A stretch of DNA of 64,000 bases from Ophiura sarsii (taxonomy: Eukaryota > Echinodermata > Ophiuroidea > Amphilepidida > Ophiuridae). Location of the stretch: NCBI GenBank assembly GCA_035610835.1, contig CM069448.1:35349652-35413651 (forward strand), written 5' to 3'. Position 1 is the first letter of the stretch, and every line of letters begins with the position of its first letter. The notes beneath the pieces are model-generated. The model had not been told where the DNA came from. It made no database searches and saw only the letters and a program-made list of their open reading frames with translations. A program made the translations under genes and the position numbers. Shown piece after piece: positions 12,101 through 23,146 of the stretch.

Positions 12101-14986
12101 AGAAATTACATCTTCTATGAACAAACTATTGATTATTTTGACTAGTAACGATGTTGTTTGTGTGCATTATATAGTTCTTCTTCATAAATTTATGTTTGTT
12201 GCATATTATGATCATCAGATTTCATACAAAACCAAATAAATCCAGACAAGTCAAAATCACACAGTGAAACCCAATTGAAGAGGCAATTTCGAGGACATAA
12301 TCAAGGGGCAAATACTTATGAGCAGCAATGTACATCTTTTAATATTCCTTTTATCACTTTTGGGCTATCTTTTTACTTTTTTAGCTATGGGAAGTAACGT
12401 TGGGTCTTATAACAAATTGCATTTTTACATTGCTTAAGATGTGGTAAATTATTAACTCTAAATTCTGAATAAGTGTGTGTCCAATTTCTTTTTAAGTGCT
12501 AGTTAACCAAAGCCACCCGATAATGGCTTATGTGGTATCATATCAGTACAATGTTGAACATTTTCATGTTACATACTTTATTTATTTGGCTTCCTCTGGA
12601 CAGTGACGTAACTTAACAGACGCAGCCTTTACGCACGTGTATGTATCTTCTGTCGTTCAACGCTCGTGCAAGTAGGCGCGCTTTATGTGCTGCAATTAGT
12701 AGAATACGCAGTTACGTCACTGTCTCGGGATGGCCAAATAGACTATTAGACTGTTCGGTTCCTCTCATCAAGTCTAGTCCGAGTCATAGACTTGAATGTT
12801 ACAGAATTTCCCTCTATTAACACTTAGGCCAACAAAAAAAAGAAGGTTTGTCTCAGATGACATGAGAGACTGAAAATCTAATGCGGTCTGCAGATTTTTT
12901 TGATTTTTTTTTTCTTTTCAATTTAGACCTGATCGTCATTTGTTTGGTCAAAAAGTTGGATTTTGCAAGATTTTTTTGAGAAAATTGAAAGAAGAAAAAA
13001 AATTGAAAAAAATTTTGAAAAAAAATTGAAAAAAAAAAAAAATCGAGAAAAAAAAAGCTAACGCGGGCGGTTTCGGGAATGCGCGCGGGGCCCGCGGGTC
13101 ATCTGAGACAAACCTTTTCTTTTTTTTTGGCCTTATTGCATAGTTCTATCTACTGTTGTGATTCAATGTTACTGTTCACTTTGAATATCATTCTTTCTAG
13201 CTCATCAACAAGTGACATGAGATTGTATTACCCCTCATCTCTGTTCATGGTCTTGGTTTTTACTTTTGCACAGTAGACTTTTGTACAACTATACAATGTA
13301 CTCACCATACCATTGTTGCTAATCCAATACGAACATGATTGCTGAAAAAAGCTAGTAGTGGTTGACCTAGCAGAAAATTTACAATTATAGCTCCGGAAAA
13401 ACATGATAGCATGGAACAGAACCAGCACACTAATGGTTGGTTTCTAGACAGAGTATGGGCACCTGTAATCAGGGAAATAACAATGAGAAATGAATATCAG
13501 TAATGTAAATATACTGTAAAACACAATAATTTCACAAATTTAAAATTAGCACTATTTTAGCGTGCATTTAATTTCGCGAATCTGGAAATGTTACCGTCAG
13601 ATTCAATGCAAAATAAATCCCATGCAAAATTAAGTGATTTTACAGTAATGTAGATTTTCACAAATTGGCGGGTGTTCATGTTGATGCGAGGAAGGGGGAA
13701 TAATGAAGGCTGGACGTGGAAGTAAAACAAAGATCCAGGTAAAACAAAGACCAAATGAGGGGGCATGGGGAAGGGGTCTCATGATATAACTGAATATTCT
13801 CCAATTTGGGGGTGGGGGGGGCATCAGAGCACAAAGTTTCTACTTTTTTAACCTAAAATATCCCTGTCAATCTCATTTTACTCCTCACACTCACATGAGA
13901 CAATGTAATGATATTGCTAGTTCAATACAATACAATTTTCAGCAATCCATTGCTTTCCTTAAAAACATATTTTGTGTTTTTGTGGTCACAGATGCTTTAC
14001 AAGTTACAGTGTAATGGGACTGCACCCCAGGACACAAACAAGTCAAACATGTATTGCAAATAAAGGGTTCAAAAAAGTAAGCCCCCCCCCTAAAATTTGC
14101 TCATGTTTATTTGCATAACTCCACACACAAATGTATGTTTTGAAAAATTGAAACATTTATGAAAAGGGAATACGCTTGGCTACCCATTGACAATTTTTCA
14201 ATAGCATGTTCACTTCTTCTAAAATATTTACATTTCCCCAAAATGATGTTTTCAGAAAAAGTGGCACTTTTCAAAATCTTATGCACGAAAGTTCCAAAAA
14301 TGTCTCCAGTGCTTTTTAAAATTAATTACAATTGTCTTTATTTTCAATTAAAAGAATGTCTTTACTTTCTTAAGCTGGTCCTTTTTCGAAATTAAAAATA
14401 AAATGATTTTATTTCGTGCATGACTAGCCAATAGTGTCCACCATTCACGTCAATAACTCCCCTGTATCGTTGAAAAGTGCCACTTTTCAAAAAACATCAT
14501 TTTGGGGAAATGTGAATGTTTGGGGGAAAGTAAATAATGGTATTGAAAAGGGGAAAATATGTGTGGGTAGTCAAGGTTTTCCCTTTTCGTAAATGTTTAA
14601 TCCCTTAAAACGCCTAATTGTGTGTGCCACTTTTTCTGAAAACATCATTATGGAAAAATGTGATTGTTTCGGAAGAAGTGAACATGCCATTGTGTGTGGA
14701 GTTATGCAAACAAACATGATCAAATTTTAGGGGGGACTTACTTTTTTTTACCCATATTTGTATGCAACACTTAAAACAATAGGAATTCATTTACATGAGC
14801 GAGCAAAATAAACAAATAAGGAAATAAAAATCTCTTACCGGCTCCAGCATCATCCCTCAATGCGATAGTCATCAAGGTAAAGTGTGCCCAATCAAAGATA
14901 GGAAACAAAGGCAAACTGCCAAAATTGTCCATGGCCACAATCACAGGTGCAACTAGCCAAGTTAAATCTGCGGCCGATTGAGCCAT
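6105..14986 (-). CDS. TMEM38: Trimeric intracellular cation channel (TRIC), TMEM38 family, 5 exons
   Basis: Coding exons in transcript order: 14839-14986, 13306-13462, 11806-11990, 8696-8783 and 6105-6354. They total 828 nt, or 275 aa plus TAA. All introns are GT-AG and their phases (1, 2, 1, 2) close without error. TRIC family features: N-terminal FPIFDWAHF (about residues 29-37) like the vertebrate FPFFDIAHY segment; AHTLSRNQPL then a membrane helix (exon 2); VWYLVFYSPKDLYYK (exons 2-3); the lipid-binding KEV motif in LKEVIRARKVAKGV (exon 3); NVERLMRGIWEPSANELL (exon 4); and a last hydrophobic block ending NAIRPVLFGKLSTGEE with a lysine-rich tail (DDKKKKE), usual for the family. In animals TRIC is an ER/SR potassium channel giving counter-current during calcium release. 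Length is near the usual 280-300 aa. Paralogue A versus B cannot be assigned. A downstream Met at residue 19 is an alternative start. Confidence 0.95.
6977..7056 (-). repeat. tRNA-derived SINE head or tRNA pseudogene
   Basis: Read on the minus strand there is a perfect A-box TGGTGTAGTGG and, downstream, a near-consensus B-box GGATCAAATCC (one mismatch). Between them is an anticodon-arm-like hairpin (CCTCT...AGAGG). The loop is one base short of a normal tRNA and acceptor-stem pairing is poor. It lies in intron 4 of TMEM38. A functional tRNA is unlikely; a SINE head or pseudogene fits best. Confidence 0.6.
7514..8511. mobile_element. TTAA-flanked TIR element, about 1 kb, in TMEM38 intron 4
   Basis: Ends are AGCAATATTATGTGATCTTT and the inverse AAAGATCGCATAATATGCCT, each bordered by TTAA (7510-7513, 8512-8515). 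The ends match the shorter MITE at 31221-31594. Interior segments (for example 'gactatcaagtaagactttcctggactcat' split over 7828-7860, and 8330-8450) recur in reverse orientation at about 30238-30518. No transposase frame seen. Interior words such as 'gatcaagcggaatgagtcgg' also recur near 6780, 49999 and 48130. Confidence 0.65.
10382..10575. mobile_element. TACTGTAAAA/TTTTACAGTA MITE, copy 1
   Basis: Short element beginning TACTGTA and ending TTTTACAGTA, with internal 'cgcgaa' words. Two relatives occur at 13512-13647 and 24092-24278. TA is included at both ends, as for Tc1/mariner-type MITEs. Lies in TMEM38 intron 3. No coding content. Confidence 0.5.
12063..12330. mobile_element. Tc1/mariner-type MITE, TA target site, in TMEM38 intron 2
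   Basis: Inverted ends: CACTGCCGCTCATAAGTATT at the left and its imperfect inverse (AATACTTATGAGCAGCAATG) at the right, continuing inward through 'ttgattatgtcct' / 'aggacataatcaa'. TA lies on both sides (12061-12062, 12331-12332). The interior has no open frame, so this is a non-autonomous element of Tc1/mariner type. Confidence 0.75.
12582..12740. mobile_element. MITE with GACAGTGACGTAAC ends, copy 1
   Basis: Inverted ends contain ACAGTGACGTAAC and GTTACGTCACTGT, extending outward into a 'tatttggcc(a)tc' motif that pairs across the element. The CpG-rich interior contains 'cgttcaacgctcgtgc'. A second copy in the opposite orientation lies at 40411-40604. The ends carry CRE-like TGACGTAA/TTACGTCA words. 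Lies in TMEM38 intron 2. Confidence 0.65.
12824..13135. mobile_element. Foldback MITE with poly-A/T core in TMEM38 intron 2
   Basis: Arms: TAAGGCC(A)-A/T run-AAGGTTTGTCTCAGATGAC pairs with GTCATCTGAGACAAACCTT-T run-GGCCTTA (outermost bases 12824-12860 and about 13098-13135). The interior is nearly pure A with a short GC-rich 'gcgcgcggggcccgcggg' at about 13080-13098. It ends about 170 bp from the exon 2 donor of TMEM38. Non-coding. Confidence 0.6.
13512..13647. mobile_element. TACTGTAAAA/TTTTACAGTA MITE, copy 2
   Basis: Begins TACTGTAAAACACAATAATT and ends AAGTGATTTTACAGTA, with 'tttcgcgaatc' inside. Same family as 10382-10575 and 24092-24278. It lies in TMEM38 intron 1, 50 bp from exon 2. 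Confidence 0.6.
14048..14764. mobile_element. Long foldback element in TMEM38 intron 1
   Basis: The left arm from about 14048 (tgcaaata...aagtaagccccccc, then 'atttgcataactccacacac', 'atgttcacttcttc', 'aaaatgatgttttcagaaaa') is mirrored by the right arm ending at 14764 ('agaagtgaacatg', 'gtgtggagttatgcaaa', 'aggggggacttactt'). The arms are imperfect and contain internal direct repeats ('agtggcacttttcaaaa' and inverses). Ends only 75 bp from exon 1. No protein remnant seen. Confidence 0.6.
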
Positions 14987-16518
14987 GATGACAGCTTAGG
15001 ATATACTGGTAATGAGTGAAGGATGTGTTGCGACGTATGATGTGTTTTTAGCCAGTGCAGGTGGGTCTATGGGTCATCTGGGTAAAAACGATAGGAAAGT
15101 AGACAGAAAATCATTATTAGTTAATGCATGGGGGTGCAGTGGAGGTCTTGATTCTTTACATTTAGGGGGAACATCCCCTGAACACCCTACTACCCCTCCC
15201 CCGCCTCACCCAATCCCGCCGCACCACCACCACCACCAAAGTGATTGTGTTACTTTATCACAATTTAGGATGGGACAGGGACCATTTAGAGTGGGTCAGG
15301 TACATATTTAATTCTGTCAGTCGCAGTTGTAGAATTTGGCATGCTCACTCCCTATAACTGGTGTGAAACTATACCATGGATCCTGTGTATTGAGTGCTGG
15401 GAAATGTGTCTTTTATTAATTGTTTGAGATAAGCTGATAAAGCTGTAGAATATCATAATTTATTAACTTATAAGTTATTGAACAAAGAAGTTTAACAACG
15501 CAAGTTTGCAGTAAAGTTTGAATTTCTTTCCTATACCATTCACACCAGGGAGTAACTTGTAACAGCCATAACTGACCAATCAGGTGTCAGTATTCCATGT
15601 GACATCACTGTGACCGATAGAATCCACATGTATGTTTGTGGCAAATGTTACGCCTTTAAGATTTCTTTGGCATCACTATTTGTGATCTGGTGTATACTTT
15701 TGACCAACCAGGGGTAGAATTTCGTAACCAACTGCGAAAATCCGTTAAGATTCTCGCAGAAGGATTTTGCGAGAATCCATGGATTCTCGCCAATTTTGAC
15801 ATTTTATCGAAAAGCCACCTCTTCATATCCAATCAATATTTTGTTTTTATCCCCATGCAAGAAAGAAGTTAAGCATATTTTCCTGATGCAAGTATAGATT
15901 GTTTAAAGCTCGAACATGGGAGTCTAAGGTGTGATGTGCCCCCCCCCCCCCCTCAAAGTTGGGTTGTTGTTTTTTCTTCAATTTTCGAACCCATTTGGTG
16001 CTATTTGGATTTGGTGTGTACTTTTGACTAATATTTTATTGAAAAGCAACCAAAAACAGAACAACCAATGGCAAAAAAAAAATCCAACCTAACGACCTTA
16101 TCTTTTTTGACCCATCTATGGACAAGCAAACCAATTTTTGGGGGCCTAATGGGGGGAGACAAAAAAATGAAAGCGAAACGACAAGGACTTTACCGTCAAC
16201 TTTTACGAATTGCCGCCGAGTCAGAAATTTGAGAGCAGGGGGGGGGGGGGGGGGGGCGGTGACGTGGTGTTCGAAAAACCAATGCGAACAAACGAGCATT
16301 CAATTTATAACCAACATTTACAATTTCAACCCACAGTGCCAATTTCAACTGACACGACTCCAATATTGGAGCCCTCCCCTCTGGCTATACACCACTGGTG
16401 GTGTGTTTCTACAATAGGTGTAATTCCAGTAATTCCAGAAACAAGAACACACACATAATTATGTAGCAGGGTGATAGCAGAGAGACCTCCCTGGTGATAG
16501 AACATTTATGTTGTAAGT

Positions 16519-17048
16519 CCCGGGGGGGTCAGTGAACATACCAAGCGGGTACGCATCCGCGTCCAAAAAAAGCGTCGAAAAGGGTCCAGATTTCACCACA
16601 CGACGTCGTCGACGTCTTTCTGAAAAAGGGGTACTTTTTTAGGGGGCATCGCACTTTAGGATATCTATTACAGCATCGAGGTGTCGACGTTTAGGGGTAC
16701 TAATTGCCGGGATAATTGTTATATGTGTGACTTTTCAATAAACATGCAAAATGATGAAAAAAATCTTCAATATTTCCCTCCTTTTTGCATGCATTCTACA
16801 TCATACATATCTGTATGAATGTCACATGATTATAAATTAAGATTATTTTGAGCATTACTATATTACGCCATTTAGGGGTGCATTATTGAGTGTACTTGGT
16901 AACGCCATTTAGGGTAGGGTTTGTATGTGTTACGCCATTTAGGGGTATCAAAATAGTGTTCTGGTTTACGCCATTTAGGGTCCATTTCAGAGGTGCTTGG
17001 ACGCGCATGTGTACCCGCTTGGTATGTTCACTGACCCCCCCCCCCGGG
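16519..17048. mobile_element. TIR DNA transposon with perfect 8-bp TSD TTGTAAGT
   Basis: Palindromic ends CCCGGG. The left arm reads on into GTCAGTGAACATACCAAGCG and the right arm is its inverse (CGCTTGGTATGTTCACTGAC plus a C run and CCCGGG). The identical 8-mer TTGTAAGT borders both sides (16511-16518, 17049-17056). The interior has four or more 'acgccatttaggg' modules between about 16865 and 16985. Same design as 2656-3236. Non-autonomous; an 8-bp TSD points to hAT, P or Merlin-like mobilisation. Confidence 0.85.
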
Positions 17049-17430
17049 TTGTAAGTGTATCAAATTAAAAAATGTCATTATAAAACTTTTCTCAAAATTT
17101 GACAATTAAACTTTTATTTTTGGTGGGCCAAAGCCCGGGGGGGGGGAGGCATACTTAGTGGATATGAGGTTACGGGGATGTGCCACCAAATAGGGTCCCA
17201 TTTTGATTTTCACCCTCCGGTAAATGGATGGCCCCTTTTTAAAGCCATTTTTGGTAAATGTATGCCGTGGTTTAAAATCCTTAATTTTGCTCTTTTTGGC
17301 CAACATTTTTGCCAAATCTGTCAAATATAAAATCTAGGTTTCTGGTACCAATATGGGTCCCCCTGGGTCAAAGCGCAGATCTGTGGCTATATACCTATCA
17401 ATTTGTATTTTATTTTAATAACCTCTGGAA

Positions 17431-17763
17431 CAGTGGCGTAGCTCAGGGGGGGGGGGGGGGGGGGGGGGCAGGGGGGGGGCAATGGGAAAAACCCATTTGT
17501 GCCCCCGCCCCCAAAACCCATTTGTGCCCCCGCCCTCACCCCTCTAAAAATAAAAAAGGGGAAAATAATGATAAAAGACCGAGATTGCGTGCGGGGTACA
17601 GGTTATGTGTGGTCATATTCAGCCCAAATAGTTAAATATAAGGCCTAGTAAAAAAATTAACATGTTTCCCGTCCCCGCCCGCCTCCTTTATGGCCGCCGC
17701 CTCCTATTTTTTACTATTTACTATTTCCGAAAATTCTGTAAAAAAATTAAAAATTATTATTAT

Positions 17764-17803
<40 letters not shown>

Positions 17804-18452
17804 TTTTTTAGTGATTGATCCTTTGCCCATAGGAATGGCAGGTGTAAAAGAAATGCTGTATCATTTCATAGCATGGTTCATGCCATGCATGACACGGAAT
17901 TATATTATTGACATGGCTTCTCAATTGAAATAGTATGGGGACCAATTATACATGTAGGCCTACATCCTTTCGATCAATGATGTTTTGTTCCTCATTCAAC
18001 CTGAAAAATGAAGAAAACATATTAAGAAACAATGTGTAGTTGGCTCTATATATTAGGTAAACCTTTTCATATGTTTATTCCTCTGGCAATTAGAGTGGAA
18101 AATCCTGTTTAGGAGTGTCTGCAACACAGTCAGTTGGTCACTTTCGACTTGGCGGCCATCTTGAAAAAATATCAAAAAATGGGAAAATAGTAAATAGTAA
18201 GACCCTCCCTCCTCCTTTTTTAAAAAAGTCCGGACGGGAAACATGTAATTTTTTTTACTATGCCTAAGGCAAAATTGTACATATAGTACATGTACTGTGC
18301 GATTTTTTTTGACCGTGCACATTTTTTTGACCCTACCCCCCACTTACGTGAAAATCACGAGTTGGTGACTGAAAAAAAAATTGGGGCAACCTTTTACGCA
18401 AATTTCAGAAATCTTGCCCCCCCCCCCTGAAAAAATCCTAGCTACGCCACTG
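17431..18452. mobile_element. Non-autonomous hAT element, 1022 bp, 8-bp TSD CTCTGGAA
   Basis: Starts CAGTGGCGTAGCT and ends AGCTACGCCACTG. Flanked by the perfect 8-bp TSD CTCTGGAA (17423-17430, 18453-18460). CAGTGGCGTAGC is a common animal hAT terminus. Just inside are long G and C runs (17446-17480; 18417-18427). A second inner inverted repeat pairs the segment near 17660-17735 with 18165-18260 (tttcccgtcc.../...ggacgggaaa). There is a T run of about 30 at 17767-17796. No transposase frame. Confidence 0.9.
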
Positions 18453-19237
18453 CTCTGGAATGAATATGATGGAACTGATGTACACTTCAATCATAGCCAT
18501 GTCATTTGTCTGAGTCTGTCTAGTTATGCCATCATGAATTTGTTTTATCATGTTGTTTTCAATTTGAAAATAAGGCAATAACACATGTCATGATATATAA
18601 CAACAATTAGGCATCATGGGCATTAGGCTATTAAACAATTGAATAATGTCAAATTGTATAGTATTTATTTGTAGAAAAAGGATTAATTATTTAATTGTCC
18701 ACGTTTCCACATCCTTCGGCTTTCATTATGACCAGATTGAATTTTATAGCATGAAATGAGCTTTCTATCCCAACAAAATTTCCAACGGCACCATGCGCCA
18801 TCCAGCGCTCAGCCCGGCCCCGGCACCAAACGGGGCCCAGTGCAACGATCGATGGGTCGCCAAAAATGCCGGTGTTTACGTGGCACAAAACATTTTGATT
18901 TTTCATCTTACGATCTATCCGAATACTTTTAAACAAATATATATTATTTACCACAGAATCATGTCATTGTATTTCTGCAACTTGGATGTTTCTATTTCAG
19001 TTCAAAGCGTAAAATCAGCCCGTTTTCTTCATCCGATCAGCTGTCATCTGAGCCTACTTCTCACGAAATAGTAAGCATACCTGCGATGGTATTGTAATTT
19101 AATCTTGAGGTCAATAAAGGTCAAATCTAGACAGCTCAAAAAACAAAACGCAGACAAGAATTTCTTTTAAAATACAGAACAGCAATCTATGTGATCTTTT
19201 TCACCCATGCTTTCAAGCTATGGGGAATAGTTTGGTT

Positions 19238-19365
19238 TTCGCTCAGGAGGGTGGTCTGATAAGGAAGATAAGGGTATGTGAGTGAAGACATTATTTGTGT
19301 ATTCGCTCAGGGAGGTGGTCTGATAAGGAAGATAAGGGCATGTGAGTGAAGACATTATTTGTGTA
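19238..19365. repeat. Two-copy 64-bp tandem repeat
   Basis: Two adjacent, nearly identical 64-bp copies (19238-19301 and 19302-19365), each containing 'ggtggtctgataaggaagat' and 'gtgagtgaagacatt'. They lie directly next to the palindrome at 19384-19460. Non-coding. Confidence 0.85.
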
Positions 19366-19383
19366 TGAATTTTATAACATATC

Positions 19384-19460
19384 TTTCATTTTTGCACTTA
19401 AATTGCTCAGTGAAATCAACAGTGTTGATTTCACTGAGCAATTTAAGTGCAAAAATGAAA
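19384..19460. repeat. Perfect 38-bp-arm palindrome with 1-nt spacer
   Basis: Left arm 19384-19421 and right arm 19423-19460 are exact reverse complements, separated by a single G at 19422. The centre reads CAACAGTGTTG. There are no mismatches, unlike the decayed MITE arms elsewhere. It could be a very recent fold-back event or a sequencing/assembly artefact. Too short a loop for a microRNA precursor. Confidence 0.9.
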
Positions 19461-19797
19461 AGAAAGTGCCAACGTTGGTTTATTTTCATGTTAGAATGGA
19501 GGACTTCCATTCAATATTACCAAAGTTACGATTTTTACTGACAAAATAACATATTCTAACTTCTAATAAAAGACCACCGTCTGTGATGTAACTTGCCTAG
19601 GGTAATAGACCACTACACATGTGGTATCTACATTGTGCCAAATAAGGCATCAGCTTTCAAGACAGGCTATTTACTCAGCATGAGCTGCGTTCAGACCTGG
19701 CTTTTAACTCGAGTTAGATATTTTATGAACCGTGATAAAATACCTGAAATATTTTCGCTAACTCGACTGAGTGTCCACACACAGGCAACATGTCCAG

Positions 19798-19834
19798 TAG
19801 CGTAGCCAGCGGGGGGGCAGGGGGCGATTGCGAT

Positions 19835-19867
<33 letters not shown>

Positions 19868-20262
19868 ACACCTAAAATGGGGACGGCAAAGCGGAAAAAT
19901 GGGGACGAGAAGAAGGGGAGAAAAGAGAGAAAGAAGGGGGAAGGAGAGGGAGAAAGAGAAGAGAAAGGGGGAGGAGAGGGAGAAAGAGAAGGGAAAGGGG
20001 AAAGAGCGGGAGAAAGAGAAGGGAAAGGGGAAGGAGAAGGGAAAGAGAAGAGAAATGGGGACGAGAAATTGTTCATGTAGTACATTTACTGTGCGATTTT
20101 TTTTTGGACTGTGCGATTTTTTTTTGAACTGTGCGAATTTTTTTGCTAAAATGGGGACGGAGAAGCTAAAAAATGGGGACGAGAAATTGGTACTGTTCGA
20201 TTTTGCTTGACTGTGCGATTTTTTTTGGACTGTGCGAAATTTTTTGACACCTCACCACCACT
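19798..20262. mobile_element. Truncated hAT-like element and GAGAAA-rich minisatellite
   Basis: Starts with CAGTAGCGTAGCCAGCGGG, a hAT-like left end resembling 17431, followed by a C run of about 28 (19838-19865). It also shares the 'actgtgcgatttttttt' modules (20085-20245) with the 17431 element. Between them, 19905-20060 is a purine-rich minisatellite built on agaaagagaagggaaagggg. The right end lacks the CTACGCCACTG terminus, and I found no matching TSD. Long open frames here on both strands are by-products of base composition. Confidence 0.55.
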
Positions 20263-20789
20263 GTATTTCCCATAGTAAAAATTCATCACAGCACATTACT
20301 TAATCATAATGGAAATCTGCTTCCAATTTAAAGGGGCACAGAGAGATTTCGGGGGGGGGGGGGGGGCACTCATGTATAAAAGTTGTAGTCATCCGTGTGA
20401 ATCCACTCTCAAAAACTACCCTTAGCACAGATTCTCAAAGAAGGAAAAAGTGACCATATAACAAGGATTGCAACTCAAAGAATCATACTCATACAAAGGA
20501 TAAACGCCCTCAAGACAGAGTTAACACTGACATGAACTTATGAAGTAAGTACAGGATTCAGTTTTGTTTGTAAATTTATCCCAACGGGCCAACCATTTTG
20601 GGGGCTATTGATGACACATGACTACTACTATTAGTATTACACCAAGCAACCCTTAGTCCCTTATCGCAGATTCATGTTGAAAAAGACACGTTTATTCTCT
20701 GAAATTGGCGATTTGATACCCTTAGCACGCGGACATGCGCTGTGGTCGAAAAAAGCACCCTTATTCCACGTTTTCGTTCACCCGGATGA

Positions 20790-21995
20790 TTACAACATTT
20801 TACCTATAATTTTAGGTGGTAGTTAATACGTATATAAGCATTATGTACGTGTGAAACACCGAACTTCTGAAAAAAATTGAGGGCTCCCTCAATGAAGGAT
20901 TTCTTACATTTTATTTAATAAAAAAACGTTTTAAAGAAAAGTTGGACAAACCAAGTATTCCCTGCTCGACACCTCACCATCTGGTGTCAGATGTGGGATT
21001 AAATTTTAAATTAAGAATCTATATTATAATACGCTACTCTCTGTCTGTCTGTTTGTCTGTCTGTGCGCGCTTTTTCGTCGCCTTCCCGGGGTCGGGCGGC
21101 GTTCAAACTTGGTGGGTGGGTGCAGCTCGGTCCGCGAAAGAGCAAGTTCGCATTCGCTAGAGCGTACGAGGTCAAAGGTCATCTAGGGGTCAACTTTTTG
21201 AAGTTGGTCGGATCGTGCTTAAACTCGGTGATCGCAATGCTCGATGCGAGGCGAGCGTGGCAAAAATAAAACGGGTTGCTGTTTGTCAGGTCTTCCGGGG
21301 TCAAAGGTCGTCTAGGGGTCGAATTTTCAAATTTTGTCTGATCGGGCTTAAACTCGGTGACGGGAAGCCCGAGTACGAGTCGAGCGTGGAAAGAAAAAAA
21401 AGGCTTTGCTTTTCTTGGGTCGTCCGGGGTCAAAGGTCATCTAGGGGTCGAATTTTGAAAGTTTATCCGATCGGGCTTAAACTCAGTGACGGGAAGCCCG
21501 AATATGAGTGTGACCTTTGACATCATTAACATATGAAGGTTTCCATGTTGCACCTATGACCGAAGTTTGGTTGCAATTGGTCATTGTTTGGAAAAGAAAT
21601 GGAAAATACAAAAATGTGTACTGAATTTTACATCTTGACCTCAGATGACCTTTAACCTTGGTATGTGACCTTTGACCTCAGACACCACAGACAACACACA
21701 CGAAGGATGCTGCCATAAGGTCTCTTCATACGGACGACCTAAAAATTTGAGTGATCATCACAATCAAAAGCCATTTGTGGCCTTTTAGATGTATTTGGTT
21801 AGTTTCGATGTGATCATATCCAAACTCAAAACGCTATCAAAACCATGAATTTCTCAGGAAATACTGCAAATTAAGCTCTATAATTTTGGGTGGTAGTTAG
21901 AAGATACATTTTAAAGCATTACATATATGTGAGAAACCCAATTTCTGAAAAAATGGAGGGCTCCCTCCATGAAGGATCTCTTAGTGCTCCTTTAA
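20790..21995. repeat. Pair of diverged repeats around 20790-20910 and 21870-21995
   Basis: Both segments contain 'tataattttaggtggtagtta'-like, 'gcattat/acat', 'aacttctgaaaaaa' and 'gagggctccctc-atgaagga' words in the same order and orientation. They flank the GC-rich 129-bp tandem repeat at 21170-21515 and a CTGT-rich run at 21042-21062. A related segment occurs in the insert at 26386-26744. They may be the two ends of one composite element, but no TSD was identified. Confidence 0.4.
21170..21515. repeat. Three-copy 129-bp GC-rich tandem repeat
   Basis: Copies start at 21170, 21299 and 21428 with GGTCAAAGGTC(A/G)TCTAGGGGTC and run through 'cttaaactcggtga' and 'gcccgag'. The third copy is incomplete. 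Because 129 is divisible by three, both strands stay open over 80-100 codons, giving a false look of a gene. It is clearly GC-richer than its surroundings and follows a (CTGT)n tract. Confidence 0.8.
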
Positions 21996-23146
21996 CTCTG
22001 TTTCATCTGTCCCCAAATTAACAGGTGTAAGCCAGTTCACTCAGGTTCACCCTGGGTGAACTATCCAGATTGGACCTTTGCCTTTAAAAGTCAATCTGTG
22101 ATTTATAATTGCCTGAAATATATGTCAATGTCAGAGAAAATATGAAAATGTCATAATTTAAAATAACTGACTTGTTAACAGCAACAGGCTTAATGACTAA
22201 TCTCTATGCATGACCCAAAGTACAGGAGACTGTAACAACACTGCAACACATACATTCATTATTATATTCATATTGCACTTCGCACTTTATTAAACCATGG
22301 TTCAAATAGCACCATATTCTTCCTATTCAATTCCTTAAAGCATATACTCTATCCTTATATTAGGCCTAACTACACTTGGATTGCATAAACGCAACCAACC
22401 CATCAACATTTCTTTGAAAAGATCAGGCATGAGAATGAATTTGCATGAAAAAACCTGAACAGCCTGAAAAGGTGCATGAAATCAGCCTTTGAAAGCCAAA
22501 AACGGACTGAAAATAAGAGTGCGGAAATTTGGAAAACAAAATAGCCTGAAAATTCTCATGCCTGAAAGACACTTCAAAATTGCCAAATAAATCAAAGAAA
22601 ATTGTCCAACATTTGTATGCAAATTCAAGATCCTAGAGAATTCCACAGGATTATACCCTGGTATTAGAATATCCATTATATTCTGAGAGAGTTTGTACAG
22701 TGGAATCTCTGTATCACAAATTTGCTTAGCCACAAATTTTAGTTGTGTGTTAACAGACATTTGTGTTATCGTGTTATTATATCATATCGTAAACAAATAA
22801 GACTGGGATTTGTCAAACACTACCCTATCAGGAATTATGGGTTATTGGATTTTGTGTTTACGAGGTTCCACTGTACTGTGGGCTGAGGCAGCAAGGCCCA
22901 TCACTCCTGTAAATGTTATAGTACTTTTCTTTTGTAAAAAAGGTTCTGACACAAGAAAAGGCAATTGCTGGACAAACTATTTTCCCTTGTAAGGGTAAAA
23001 GAACCCTTGCTTTGAAGCTTGATCATGGTACAATATCTCTAATATACTTGCGCTACCATCAGTGTGTTTAACATTTCAATTCTATGTTGACCTTCCTGAT
23101 CACATTATGCTGTGATTTCAGTGCCTATTCAAGTGATTGCAACTTA

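Noticed and set aside
13228..13428. 66-codon minus-strand frame over TMEM38 exon 2
   Set aside because: It is in the wrong frame; the correct frame, set by intron phase, encodes AHTLSRNQPL and the following TRIC helix.
19384..19460. microRNA precursor
   Set aside because: Perfect pairing with a one-base loop does not fit a miRNA hairpin.
19723..20085. Long frames on both strands (Pro/Ser-rich minus, Lys/Glu-rich plus)
   Set aside because: They follow the GAGAAA minisatellite and C run; no independent coding signal.
21063..21520. Open frames of 70-100 codons on both strands in a GC-rich region
   Set aside because: Due to a 129-bp tandem repeat whose length is divisible by three; both strands are open at once.
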